A DNA stretch of 64,000 nucleotides, from the NCBI GenBank assembly GCA_011032825.1, contig JAADJZ010000016.1:1-64000 (forward strand). Direction: 5' to 3'. Each line of letters opens with the position of its first letter. The first letter of the stretch is position 1. Below, one piece after another: positions 46,567 through 57,339 of this stretch. The notes under the pieces were generated by a model. That model was not told the origin of the DNA. It searched no databases and saw only the letters and a list, made by a program, of their open reading frames with translations. The position numbers and the translations under genes are program-made. The stretch comes from Massariosphaeria phaeospora. Taxonomy: Eukaryota > Ascomycota > Dothideomycetes > Pleosporales.

Positions 46567-49500
46567 ATGGCAAAGAAGAAAGGCAAGAAGATCCAGAAAC
46601 CGGTGGACTGGACGTCCCCTCCACCCAGTCCGAAACCAGTCCCCGAAGACTCGACCCCTACAGCACCCGAATCATCGCCATTGTCGCCAGAACCCGCCGC
46701 GACAGAACCCGCCCAGGACGATCCTGTGCAGCCATTGGCTACCCCGCCCGAGTCTAAGAGCGAGGACGCCCCAGTGGAATCACCGACAGCCAAGCCCTCT
46801 GGTCCAGACTCTACAGCTGTACTCGAGGATCCAGAGCTCACAGAGAAGAGAGAAGGACAAACGACAGTGGAGTCGACACCGGACGCACCTGCACAGGTAG
46901 AAACCTCGACCCAGCCAGAGCAGAAGCCAGAGGAGCAGCCTGAAGAGAAGTCAGAAGAGAAGTCGGAAGAGAAAGTAGAGGAGAAGCCAGAAGAGAAGCC
47001 AGAAGACAAGTCAGAGGAGAAGCCGGAAGAAAAGCCGGAAGAGAAGCCGGAAGAGAAAGTAGAAGAGCAAAGTCTCGCAGAGGAACCGAGTGTGGGAGTA
47101 ACAAACGAAGACTCGCCCACCAGGGAAGCTTCAGTATCGTCGGATCCAGCTCCATCTATTCCAGATCAAGCCAACGCCGTAGAAGTTCCTGTCCCTAAAG
47201 TCCCCGAGCACAGCGCAGCGCAACCCACAGAGTCTTGTGAACCATCAACTGCCCAGACCAACCTCCCTGAGCCTGCCCAAGCCACTCCAGTAGCTGAGCC
47301 GGTCTCGACAGGTGTGGCTGAGACTCCTACGGAGCCCGAAGCTGAAAGAAAGTCTGAACTCGAGTCTTCGCCGAAGCCTGCGCGGGCAGTACCATCAAAA
47401 CTTGAGATATCTCAACCTGTACCAGCACCTCCGCCAAAAGCTCCATCGTTCACAGATTCCCCGCGATCAGTAGCAACGGAGCTCTCCAAATCTAGGTCGT
47501 CCGTTACATCGGCGGTGTCTAGATCTCCAAAGCCAGAAGCTATAAGTCAAGTACATGAACACATCCGACCACCAGCTCCGGCTCCCACTCCTCCAGTAAC
47601 CAGAGCAAGACCGCGGAATCCCGCAGCGTTTGACGACATCGACACCGACGACGACGATTCCGCTTTGATACATCATAGACGACGAGGTGATAATCTCTCA
47701 CGCGACGCGTCACGGGGATCGACATATCCGCCACAATCAGCACATAGCCGCAGCTTGTTCGCTTCTCGAGTACCAGTGGAACAGTATCCAAATCCGCCAC
47801 CACCACCTCCACCACCGCCTTCCGGTTACCACCCAAGATACTACCAGACCGCAGCGCCACCGTACTACCCTAATCACAGCCACAGCATGAGCCAGTCTAA
47901 CGGATACCCGAACGGACCTTCGTACGGTCCTCCCTCGCACGCTTCCTCGCCCTACCAGGAGTCTTGGAACCAGTTTGGACCAACATACCCTCCCTATGGA
48001 AGTCCACCTCAGCGGCACGATTCCGTGGGCTCAAGGGAATACCCGATGGCGCACGCAGCCATTGAGAACGGCTCAACCGCTGACGATGATGCTGGTGACG
48101 TTTTCTCTCGCATATCGCAGGCTATACCCGACTTGCATGTCCTTCTCGCCAAGTACAAGGAGACACACGGCCAGCTGGGTGTCCGAGAGGAATTGCTTCG
48201 TCGAACGTCATCGGAGCAACAAGAGAAACTGAGAGCCAAGGACGATGAGATCTATCACCTGAAGGAAAAGGTCAGCACTCTCGAAAACAAACATGCAGGT
48301 GAGGTCAGCAGGCTGCGTCTCGAGATTGGGAACATGGAAGAGCAGCTGAGGGAGCTCAAGGAACAAGTTGCTGAGACCGAGAGGTTCAAGAAGGAAGCTG
48401 AAGAGACTAGGTTGGCACTCGAGGCAGCAATGACGTCCTGGGAGGCAAAGATTAAGGAGTTGGAGGAAGCCAACTCTTGCTTAGAGACTACAGCTGCAGA
48501 GGAAAGAGAGAAGGCCGAAAGAGAGTTTGAAGAATGGAAAACAACCTCGGATACAAGGAATGATGCGGAAAAAATTGCTCTCGCTATCCAATTCGATAAA
48601 AAGCTGAAAGAAGCTGATGTCATCGCGGAAAACCAGCGACAAGAAGCGGCAGCCGCTTTCGTCACGGAAAAGGACGGGTTGAGGAATGAGCATCAGAGGC
48701 AGCAACGTGAGCGAGAATCAAGCTTCGACCGGATCCGCATGGAGCTCGAAGGAAAGCTTGGTACAGCTCAGAAGGATCGTGAAGAGGCGCTCAAGCATGA
48801 GCGAGAAAGCAGGGAATTATGGCTGACCGAGCGGGAATCGCTCACTAAATCGCACCAGGAAGACCGAGACAGTCTTCGCAAGGGATGGAATGAACAACGT
48901 GGGCTCTTAGAGACCCAATACAAGAAAATCAAAGAAGAGTCAGACAAAGCGTGGATCGAGCTGCATGCCGATGCAAACAGGAAGGCAGAACAAGAGAGGG
49001 CTAGAGCGGAACAGATGTCGAGGGAGAAGGAAGAATTACAAAAGATCTACAACGAGCTTAAGGCGAATAGCGAAAAGGAGAAAGAGGTTATCAAGAGCGT
49101 TGCCGGCAATCTCGAAACTGAGAAGGCGAGGCTCGAGAAGCTGATGGAATGTTATGGGGATGTGGCAGAAATCAAAAGCAAAGGCGACACATACTAGTAA
49201 GTCAGAACCCAGACTATCTGATGCTGTTGTGGTCTCGGAGGGGTATTATCATGTGTCTGAAGCACAAATTGTCGTTCTGGATGAACTCAGGGTTTGTCCA
49301 CAAAATCACTAGCACTTACTTGTCTCTTAAATGCAATTGTTTGTTCTTCGTCTGATCCCTGCGTTCCTCTTTACAAGCCTTGGCTGATCAAATTGGCTAC
49401 AGTTTTGTATCCTTCTCTCAACTCCAGAAGCAGATCATGGATCTCGCAGCGACCCACTTCGTTCACCTACCTGTTAGTCCACCACCCGAGGATCTCGCTA

Positions 49501-51814
49501 GTGTCCCCTCGGGGCTGCCATCATTTCTAGCAGATACTACGGCATCGAGGTAGGAATTCAGATTACTTCTGGTACCATAAGCTTACTAGCCTGCAGACAA
49601 ATCCGCTCAGCATACATTGCACACACTGTGTCCAAGCTGATCACCTATCGCGTGTTCGGGCCATTTTTGTTCAGCCTTGGGCATAGCTATGACAAGGCCG
49701 ATTCGCTATTTCTCTCCATGAGCAATCACATCCGCGATAAGAGCACTCGCAAGGAAGCAATCTGGCGGCAACAAACACTCCTCGCTGCGTTCACGAGTAG
49801 CGGCGCCAAACAACGCATCAATACTGCAGCTGGAACAGTCGTTGAGGAAATTTTCAATGCGATCAGGCATTTCGCAGATCCTAGGGAAGAGGAAGGAATC
49901 AAGATCGCGGTCAAGAGGATAGTGAAGCTTGCCGCGGAGACGTGGCGCTTCGCTCGCCTTGAACGAGAACTAATCACGGCCGCTATGCCAGCTCTGCAGG
50001 ACGAGGAGCATGCATTTACAGGACCAGAATACTGGCCAGGCTACAAAACAGAGGGTACTCCTATTCCCTCGCTAGTTGGCACAAGCGCGCCCTCGGATGA
50101 GCCGCCGAAGCTTCTACTGCGGATGTTCCCCGTCATTGTCCGCGAACCCAAACATGAGAATCCTCGTTCTGAGGATGATACCCCAGACGATGGCTGTGTT
50201 TATCACCATGGTTTAGCTCTATACGACGACGCCGAGCCGGTGGTGGCCAGGGCGGAGGAACTTAAATCAGCTGGTTTGCCTCCACCCACCACTACTTCCC
50301 CGACTACTGCTGATTTTCCGCCGCCTATGATCCCTCCTCCGCGAGCATCGCCTCCAGCCGCGCCGGCAGTCGCTGATAGGCCGTCGATCGGGTCAAGATC
50401 TAGGACGCGTTCGGTGTCTGACAAGGCATCAATTCGGTCAAAGTCCCCCGCAGCGTCCGAGAAGGCGTCAGTCCGGTCGAAATCCCCTGCCGCGTCTGAG
50501 AAAGTGACAGTCAGATCAAAGTCCCCCGTCGCGTCTGCAAAGGCGTCAGTCAGATCAAAGTCCCCCGCCGTGTCTGAAAAGGCGTCAGTCCGATCAAAGT
50601 CCCCCGCTGCGTCCGAGAAGGCGTCAGTCCGGTCGAAATCCCCCGCCGCATCTGAAAAAGCGTCAGTCCGATCAAAGTCCCCCGCAGCGTCCGAGAAGGC
50701 GTCAGTCCGGTCGAAATCCCCCGCCGCATCTGAAAAAGCGTCAGTCCGATCAAAGTCCTCCGCCACGTCTGAGAAAGCGTCGGTCAGATCGAAGTCTTCT
50801 CAGCATGAGACTTCTGGCCGGGCGTCAATCAGATCTTCATCTCCACATGAGAACTCTGAGAAAGCTTCAGTCAGGTCGACGACCCCATTGCCCGAAGCAT
50901 CTGAGGAAGAGTCTATCAGATCGACCTCTCCTGGGCCTCCTCCCTCGGCTCCTTCAGAAGCCGCGACTTTGTTGCAACAGCTATCGTCCGAAACCTCAAG
51001 AGGCCAATACACACGACCAGTTCCCGGGCCTATAGATTTTGCAACGTCTCGGGATGCTCCTTCTCTGCCTCCACCTACTGAGAGTGTTGTGGGTCCACCA
51101 TCCCATATATCAAATCAATCCGCGGTCTCACCACTTCCTCTCCCAACAGAAAGTGCCATACTCCCCCCTGCTCCGATTCCAGGTTCAACAACCGATCTTC
51201 CACAAGCTGCGCCAACTGAGAGTGTCATCATTCCACCCTTTCTTCCCGGTCCGTTGTCGAATCCCGAGCCATCATTGAAGCGTGTTGAAAGTCAGAACCC
51301 ACCTACACCACCCAAATCTCGAGGCGCTACGCCGCCCCCTGAGAGACCTGTCTCGCCCCTTTATCCAGTAGATGACGAGATTCCAGCTTTGACTGTTCAC
51401 CGCAGTCGTAAGCCTTCCACTTCCCACCGCTCCGCACCATCCCGCACCTCTCATGAAGAGCTCCGAAAAGAGCGACCTGACAGAGGCGAGAACACTTCTC
51501 GTAGGACTAGCGGCTATGCTCTCAGTAATCGCTCGAGCATGGACGGCAGTCAGAGGACCGACCGTACCGACCGTACCGATAAGACTGATAATTCCGGACG
51601 AAGCTCGAATACTCGGTACATGTGTGAGAGTCGCAGCGCGGCCATCAAAGCCCTGTACCCTAACAGTCCACTAGCTGGACCGTCTCCGAGCATGAGTCGA
51701 ACTAGCTCACAGAGAAGTGAGAGGAAGAGGACGATGGATAGTGCGACTTGGGATACCAGTTCGTATTCTCAGACTTCGCAACAGGCGAACCAGGATCCTT
51801 CCACGCATACCTAA
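46567..51814 (+). CDS. Large coiled-coil, low-complexity fungal protein of unknown function
   Basis: Two neighbouring long frames form one gene. Exons are 46567-49196, 49403-49549 and 49597-51814 (introns 206 and 47 bp, GT-AG; first donor GTAAGT), giving 1664 residues. The join reads KGDTYYFVSFSQLQKQI. N-terminal ~500 residues: disordered, with Glu/Lys/Pro four-residue repeats (about 120-165) and a polyproline run. About 515-870: long coiled coil. About 875-1060: conserved-looking helical region (VHLPVSPPPEDL, RVFGPFLFSLGHSYDKAD, AAETWRFARLEREL). C-terminal part: Ser/Pro-rich with nine 13-residue RSKSPAASEKAS repeats (about 1205-1322) and later TDRTDRTDKTD. I recall similar helical regions in other fungal proteins but know no function. 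There is no signal peptide or membrane segment. A scaffold or cytoskeletal role would be a guess. Confidence 0.8.
46930..47070 (+). repeat. Short Glu-Lys-Pro coding repeat
   Basis: Twelve-base units encoding EEKP, EEKS or EEKV repeat about a dozen times inside the first exon of the coiled-coil gene. This is a typical slippage-prone acidic/basic low-complexity tract. Confidence 0.8.
50432..50782 (+). repeat. 39-bp coding minisatellite, nine units
   Basis: Nine units of 39 bp encode a 13-residue Arg/Ser-rich motif, with a partial tenth unit after. Two neighbouring 78-bp blocks in the second half are practically identical, so units have been duplicated recently in pairs. Confidence 0.9.
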
Positions 51815-52648
51815 TTCACTCGCCCAACTAGTATATAAACGCGGCTATATGCCAATCCGCGATCTCTTTCCAGATATATTCAGTGTTGTTGTTCTATTAT
51901 CCAAGTTGTTTTACCGTCAGTTTTGAGCGCTTTCTATCCTGTTGTTATCTTCTTTTGTGGAGGCATTATTGGCGTTGCATGAACAAGATCACTGATACGA
52001 GCATGTACGATGGCATTGGAATGGCGTTTTGCATCGATGCATACATTCATTCTCCGCCATAAGCGAGGGCGCTCTTGAGGGTTTTGGATAGTTTTCTGGA
52101 CAGGAACAAAATAAAGCCGATCTGGTCTTCCTGGCAACCGTTCTTGGCGACTTGGACTTAAGTAAAAGCAAAATATTGTTGTTATAGGTGTGCTAGACGT
52201 AGTCATTGATGCCTAGCTATGTCATTGAATGAAATCAATTGGGGTTTGGAGTACACAGGCACGTTTCAAGAACTCAGTAAATCCCTTTTGATATAACTTT
52301 TGGGTGACTTTTACTACTCATGGACGACAGCGTATGTTCCTTAATTTCCATCAATACATTCTCAGAGGTGAGGGCTAGAGCTATTGGTGACGCGATTCTT
52401 ATCGATAAACACCTTTTCACTGCGGTGCGGGCAAGAGCACCACCTCCGCAACAGACTCCCTCGAGTGAAGCCCATTGCACTTTCCCACATCGTTTACTCT
52501 ACACAGACTGCGCTGTTTTCTATCGCATAGATTCTTCTAATTCCACGCCCGTGCCTCGTAGTGTTAACAAACTACGACGTGCTGCCTGGAGCTTCCCCAC
52601 CTCGACCAAAAGGTCCCACAACAACCTACCCTCTGCAAACCACTCAAC
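51815..52648. other. Spacer upstream of CSN4
   Basis: 834 bp. A minus-strand open frame of 90 codons (51934-52206) has a start and no stop but no recognisable domain, so I do not call it a gene. The right half presumably carries the CSN4 promoter. Confidence 0.5.
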
Positions 52649-53902
52649 ATGGTCTCCGAAGAAGTGAGCTCAGCTCTACAAGCTATAGAATCGGCCTCGG
52701 TATCCGAAAAGCCGTCCCGATATACCGCGCTCCTCCAGCAAATCGCCAGGTCCTCGTCTGACCCCGCCGACGACCTCAATGCGTGGACCACAGCGCTTCT
52801 CGACGATTCGCTCGGCGTGGTAGTCCTCCGCCCACTCCTCACCTCCTTTGTCGACCACTACCGCTCCATCGAAGCCGCCGATGTCAAGATCACCGTGGGC
52901 GAACACGTCATCGAACTCCTGCGCTCCAAAGGCATCGGCCAGTACGAAGAGCAGGACACACAGGTCAAGGAGATCCTCGCCAACGCCTACGAGTTCACCG
53001 AAGACTACCGTAAATCGGCGCAGACACTAGGATCCATTACGCTCGAGAGCACGCAGAAAGCGCGATCCGCTGACGACAAAGCGAAGGTCTGGATCCGAAT
53101 CGTGCGGTGTTACCTGGAGGAAGATGACCCGACGAGCGCGTTCACGCACCTTAACAGGGTCAAGAATGTGATACACAGCGTGCAGGACAAGCAAACGCGG
53201 TTGATGTTCCAGCTCAGCCAGGCCCGCATCTACGATTCCCAGCGCGCCTTCCTCGACGCGGCACAGGCGTACTACACCCTGAGCTTAGAATCGATGGTCG
53301 ACGCAGACGAGCGACTCCAAGCTCTCTCGTCGGCATTCATATGTGCGGTCCTGGCCCCAGCGGGTCCGCAACGCGCAAAGATGCTGGCGAAACTATACAA
53401 GGACGAGCGGGCGAGCCAGGTCGAGGATTTCCCGATCCTGGAGAAGATGTTTCTGGACCGGTTGCTGTCGCCTGCGGAGATCAAAGCGTTCGCCGCGAGA
53501 CTGCAGCCGCACCATCTGGCCAAGACGGCAGACGGATCGACGGTGCTGGACAAGGCCGTGCTCGAGCACAATCTCCTCGGCACTTCGAAACTCTACAACA
53601 ACATCGGCATCGACCAGCTGGGCGAGCTTCTGGGCGTGGATGCCGATAAGGCGGAGGACTATGCGGCGAAGATGCTGGAGCAGGGTCGGCTTGCTGGATA
53701 CATCGACCAGATCGATAGGCTGATCTTCTTCGAGGGCGAGGGTAGTGGAGAGCGGAAAACGGGGCATGCGGAGCGCGTGGTTGGCAAAGAACGGAGGAAG
53801 TGGGATGCCAATGTTCAGGGGCTTGCTGAGGAAGTGGAGAAGGTCACGACCATGATTCAGAGTCAACATCCGGACTTCTATGCGGCCCAAATGGTGCATT
53901 GA
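52649..53902 (+). CDS. CSN4: COP9 signalosome subunit 4
   Basis: A single exon of 417 residues. CSN4 is a PCI-domain subunit of the signalosome, which removes NEDD8 from cullins and, in filamentous ascomycetes, influences development and light response. The N-terminal two-thirds are helical TPR-like repeats (for example YEFTEDYRKSAQTLGSI and VRCYLEEDDPTSAFTHLNR). The PCI domain lies at about 200-365, with LQPHHLAKTADGSTVLDKAV and the winged-helix part HNLLGTSKLYNNIGIDQLG. A C-terminal helix ends the protein. Length fits the family (about 400). The ATG at 52649 follows CAACATGG and gives the expected N-terminus. The gene converges on NSA2. Confidence 0.95.
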   Translation: MVSEEVSSALQAIESASVSEKPSRYTALLQQIARSSSDPADDLNAWTTALLDDSLGVVVLRPLLTSFVDHYRSIEAADVKITVGEHVIELLRSKGIGQYEEQDTQVKEILANAYEFTEDYRKSAQTLGSITLESTQKARSADDKAKVWIRIVRCYLEEDDPTSAFTHLNRVKNVIHSVQDKQTRLMFQLSQARIYDSQRAFLDAAQAYYTLSLESMVDADERLQALSSAFICAVLAPAGPQRAKMLAKLYKDERASQVEDFPILEKMFLDRLLSPAEIKAFAARLQPHHLAKTADGSTVLDKAVLEHNLLGTSKLYNNIGIDQLGELLGVDADKAEDYAAKMLEQGRLAGYIDQIDRLIFFEGEGSGERKTGHAERVVGKERRKWDANVQGLAEEVEKVTTMIQSQHPDFYAAQMVH

Positions 53903-54437
53903 GTCGTTGGGTGATGTCCGGAGAATTGAGAATTCGCAACTAGATGTGAATCCTAGAGAACCAGAATTTGCGGCAAATGGCCAGAAGAGGCATGCATGGA
54001 ATTGATTCCAGCACAACCGATTTGCGAAAGCGGAGCTCAATGGGGGCAATTTGCTATCGTTTACCGCAGCATAGACAAGTCGATCACAATAAACATCTCA
54101 AAGCATTGAGGATGAGAATTCATAATTGTTGTGACTGTTGCACATGCTTCTGATATTGGTATCATAAATTCGAAGTATCTGTAATTCCTTGAAGACTTTG
54201 CAACCCTTTTCTCTAACGCTGTAGCTGCATTGCGCATTCACCAATCACTTGCAAGCTGGGACGAATTCGACATTGTCCGTAACGCCGTTTGAGACCTTCA
54301 ATCGTAACGCCGCTACTATGCATCTCCTGGACAGTATAACGATACCAGCAATGTTTGAGCTGCTGGTGTACTTGACTTGTAGGAGGCAGTGTTACGGTAG
54401 ATGGGGCTATGCACTTTGACTTTCAACCTCGGAAGGT
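53903..54437. other. Convergent spacer CSN4 / NSA2
   Basis: 535 bp between stop codons. It presumably holds the 3' UTRs; nothing else seen. Confidence 0.6.
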
Positions 54438-55782
54438 TTAGACTAGCAGAACGGCATTGAGGCACTGTGCTAAGTTAATACCGGGGTAGCACAACAAACA
54501 GGTGCAACTTACGCCGTCGTTCTCGGGGTTGTTGGTTACTTGGGCATATCGGCCCCAACCTGACTTCCAGTTAGCACAGCTTAGAGGTATGAAGGTCTAG
54601 CGCCCAGGGCCTCTTTCAACTCATGTGTAAGAGCCTGAGCAACACCCAACCAAGTCGCTTTGCATGTGCGGTGCCGCTACAATTGAGAAGTGAGATTGAA
54701 CCTACACACTTTGCCTCCCGCAGTCACAAGACCTAGTTCGGATACGTTCACTTCAATTATAGTCTGTGCTGCGTTAGCTTCCATAACGGACTATTGCATG
54801 TAGGTCTGGACTATACTTACACCCTTGGTGAGCACGCCCAATTGTGTGTATAAGGGGTTCTGTGGATTCTTCTTCACAGACAATATAGGCAGTTGGACCG
54901 TGACTCCGAGCTCCGGGTGTGTCACGTTGGCCTAAGGAATGTTAGTATACACCGCCGAGCAATGGTGCAGGTGGAATAAGTACCTTCTTGTATCTCAAAC
55001 CCACTATTATATAGTCAGTAATAGCAAAACATTACTCATCAGAATACATACTTGGACGAATGAAGCGCTCAAACTTTACAGGTCTTCTTGTAAAGCCGGG
55101 ACCGACAAATGCTGAGTTCAACGTTAGTATAACTAAGTCTGAGTTGTTATCAAATCAAGTGGTCATACTGGGCTTGGTTATTGTGCGCTTCCACGATTTC
55201 TTGTGCGTCTTCTTTCCTGTCTGTTCCAAATTAGCAAGTTGAACCTATCCGGCCCTACAAAAGCGTACCTTGACAACCGCAAACATCTCCTCCTCACTGA
55301 TCCCCTTGACCTTAGGTATAGGTACACTGAATCTGGCTGCCTTCTCGTTTCGCTTGGACTTGATCGCGCTACTAAGAGCCTTCGCCGACTTCTCATTCGA
55401 CCGATCAAGCAGGTACTGGGGCAAGGCCTCGGTGGCGGGTTCGGCAGGTTCGCTGGATTTGACATTCTTCTGTTCCTTCTGCCGGATTTGTTTCTGGAAA
55501 CCTTGGTTAATATCCGATTCCCCCCATGGTCAACCACTTGCTGTACCTTCATCTGGATCTTCTCCTTGCGGCGCTTCTCAGCGTAGAGCTTGGCCCGAAG
55601 GCCCCGGAAGTTCTGTGCCCGCTGGGATGCATTGTGCCCTTCTCTCGCTTCGCGCTTGCGTTTGCGCTCGTCGTAGTCGAACCTCTTTCCGTGCAGCTTT
55701 TGCCACCGCTCGATATACTGTTGCAGAGGTTAGTCTAGCGAAACTAGAGACTGGTTCATCATCTTACCTCTCCCTGAGGCAT
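54438..55782 (-). CDS. NSA2: Nsa2, 60S ribosome biogenesis factor
   Basis: Ten small exons join in phase: 55782-55768, 55717-55547, 55493-55269, 55220-55169, 55111-55052, 55003-54984, 54931-54821, 54763-54706, 54559-54513 and 54464-54438. The total is 261 residues, a typical Nsa2 length. Nsa2 joins nuclear pre-60S particles and is needed for 27S rRNA processing. Visible motifs: [20 protein letters not shown] near the start; [16 protein letters not shown]; then [20 protein letters not shown]; then [16 protein letters not shown]; and the C-terminal [15 protein letters not shown]. Eight introns are 48-57 bp and one (54560-54705) is 146 bp. All are GT-AG; the donor of that longer intron is the least certain. 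It is the most intron-dense gene here. It diverges from the bL21m gene across 193 bp. Confidence 0.9.
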
Positions 55783-55975
55783 GTTGGGCGCCTGGTGAAG
55801 TTTCGAACTTGTGATTCGGGGTGCCGGAGGTTGAGCGGCAATACCGAAAAATGATAGAAGCTGCGCCAAGATTTCGTGGCACGTGCGGGAGCTAGCTCCG
55901 CTAGCGCGATACAAACCGCATCCGACTTCAAGAAAGTGCCGCGAGCTGGCATCCCACCCATTGCACGCATTAACC
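55783..55975. promoter_or_regulatory. 193-bp divergent promoter, NSA2 / bL21m
   Basis: The ATGs of NSA2 (minus) and the mitochondrial bL21m gene (plus) are only 193 bp apart, so both promoters must overlap here. No TATA box is evident. Confidence 0.6.
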
Positions 55976-56710
55976 ATGGCTCTGCTCGGCCAAACACTCC
56001 GGCGCGGACTCTTTGAGACACGACCAACGCTTCCACCGACATTCCTGCTCCCATTCCGCGCTGGTCTAACAACGATATCGTACTCCTTGGAGACAGGCAA
56101 CGTGCCGGAACCGCTTATCCAGTCCGGCCACCGCATCTCCGCAGATCTCAAGGAGAAAATACAGTCGCCTCCACAGTTTCCCAAGGGGACCCTTCCGCCT
56201 GCGCCATCCGCTGCAAAACCCACACACCACGCTCGCGAAGACCAAGTGTCGAGACAACTTACCCCGAACATACGACAACTCCTACCGCTTCTACATTCCC
56301 AATCCGCACACTACCTCACAATTCACATCCATGGACGCCCGTACCTCGTAACCCAGGGCGATACCGTACGTTTGCCCTTTCTGATGCCGGACGCCAAGCC
56401 CGGAGACATCCTACGGTTGAATCGCGTAACACACATTGGGTCTCGAGACTACACGCTGAAGGCACCGGAGGCGGAAAAGGGAACTAGAGATCATGGGAAA
56501 AGGGTGTTTTATCTGGACGAGCGGTTGTTCGTGTGCCGCGCAGCAGTGGTAGGGATCGAGAGTGAGCCCATGCGAGTAATGGAGAAGACGAAGAGGAGGC
56601 AGAGACATGTTAAGCATGTGAAGAGTATACTCAAGTACACCGTGCTGAGGATTAGTGAGGTGGAGGTTAAGAGCTTGGAAGAATATGAAAAGGAATTCGC
56701 AAAGAACTAA
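55976..56710 (+). CDS. MRPL49: Mitochondrial large-subunit ribosomal protein bL21m
   Basis: A 244-residue frame from the ATG at 55976 (ACCATGGC, good context). The open frame extends 31 codons upstream to 55883 but without an ATG. The N-terminus MALLGQTLRRGLFETR is basic, fits a mitochondrial targeting peptide and supports this start. The bL21 domain covers about 115-235: HYLTIHIHGRPYLVTQGD, LRLNRVTHIGSRDYTLKA, then FVCRAAVVGIESEPMRVMEK and a basic stretch KTKRRQRHVKHVK before YTVLRISEVEV. The protein is part of the mitoribosome large subunit. No intron. Confidence 0.92.
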   Translation: MALLGQTLRRGLFETRPTLPPTFLLPFRAGLTTISYSLETGNVPEPLIQSGHRISADLKEKIQSPPQFPKGTLPPAPSAAKPTHHAREDQVSRQLTPNIRQLLPLLHSQSAHYLTIHIHGRPYLVTQGDTVRLPFLMPDAKPGDILRLNRVTHIGSRDYTLKAPEAEKGTRDHGKRVFYLDERLFVCRAAVVGIESEPMRVMEKTKRRQRHVKHVKSILKYTVLRISEVEVKSLEEYEKEFAKN

Positions 56711-57339
56711 ACCATGGAGAGGCCGACGAAAACGACTTGTGCTGTACGGGTACTCATCTGCAATGCCGAATTTAGGTATATTTGTGATTCCAATGCGGTG
56801 TCCAGTCTGTTATCCTTGGTTGTAGCCTACCCTAGAACCGATGAACTGCCCGCAATGTAAACTTTGTAAGGTGGGCTAGGCATATCACGGCGAAAACCAG
56901 TTAGTCCTGTGTGAATACCTTGTAGTAATATAAAGAACTGGCAAGAAGTGACCCAACTGGTAGTTTGGCTGCAAGTCCCTGTATGATCAACACTCTCTCC
57001 TGACAAGGCTGCCTCGAAGCACTTTAAACAACAAAATAGCATCGAGGCCGAAGCGTCGTTTCATCACCGCCCAACAGGATATATACAAAAAACCGAAACC
57101 CTCAACAAGAAACCCACGTCCCAACACACACACACCAAGCGCCAAACAAATCAAAATACGCTGAAACGCTCCCAAGCTATGCTCTGAATGTGGCTGGAGG
57201 AATAAAAACAAAAAGAAACCGTCAGAGTGGACCAAAGTCAGATCAAGACAACCCAGTACGCCAAGTCGTTGAAATAGGGATTCGCGCTAGAAGAAGACGG
57301 TGGGCGTAGGAGGACGTTTCAAAAAGAACCCCGACGATG
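56711..57339. other. Convergent spacer bL21m / MPS1
   Basis: 629 bp, including a short CA run near 57123. It presumably holds the 3' UTRs; nothing else recognised. Confidence 0.55.

Noticed and set aside
49149..49355. Short plus-strand open frame between the two long frames of the coiled-coil gene
   Set aside because: It overlaps the 206-bp intron; the spliced join restores a better protein.
50203..50766. Minus-strand repeat protein of 187 codons (DAFSDAAGDFDRT units)
   Set aside because: Antisense reading of the 39-bp coding repeat of the large plus-strand gene.
51934..52206. Minus-strand open frame of 90 codons
   Set aside because: It has an ATG and some coding-like composition, but no recognisable domain and no splice or promoter support; left as spacer.
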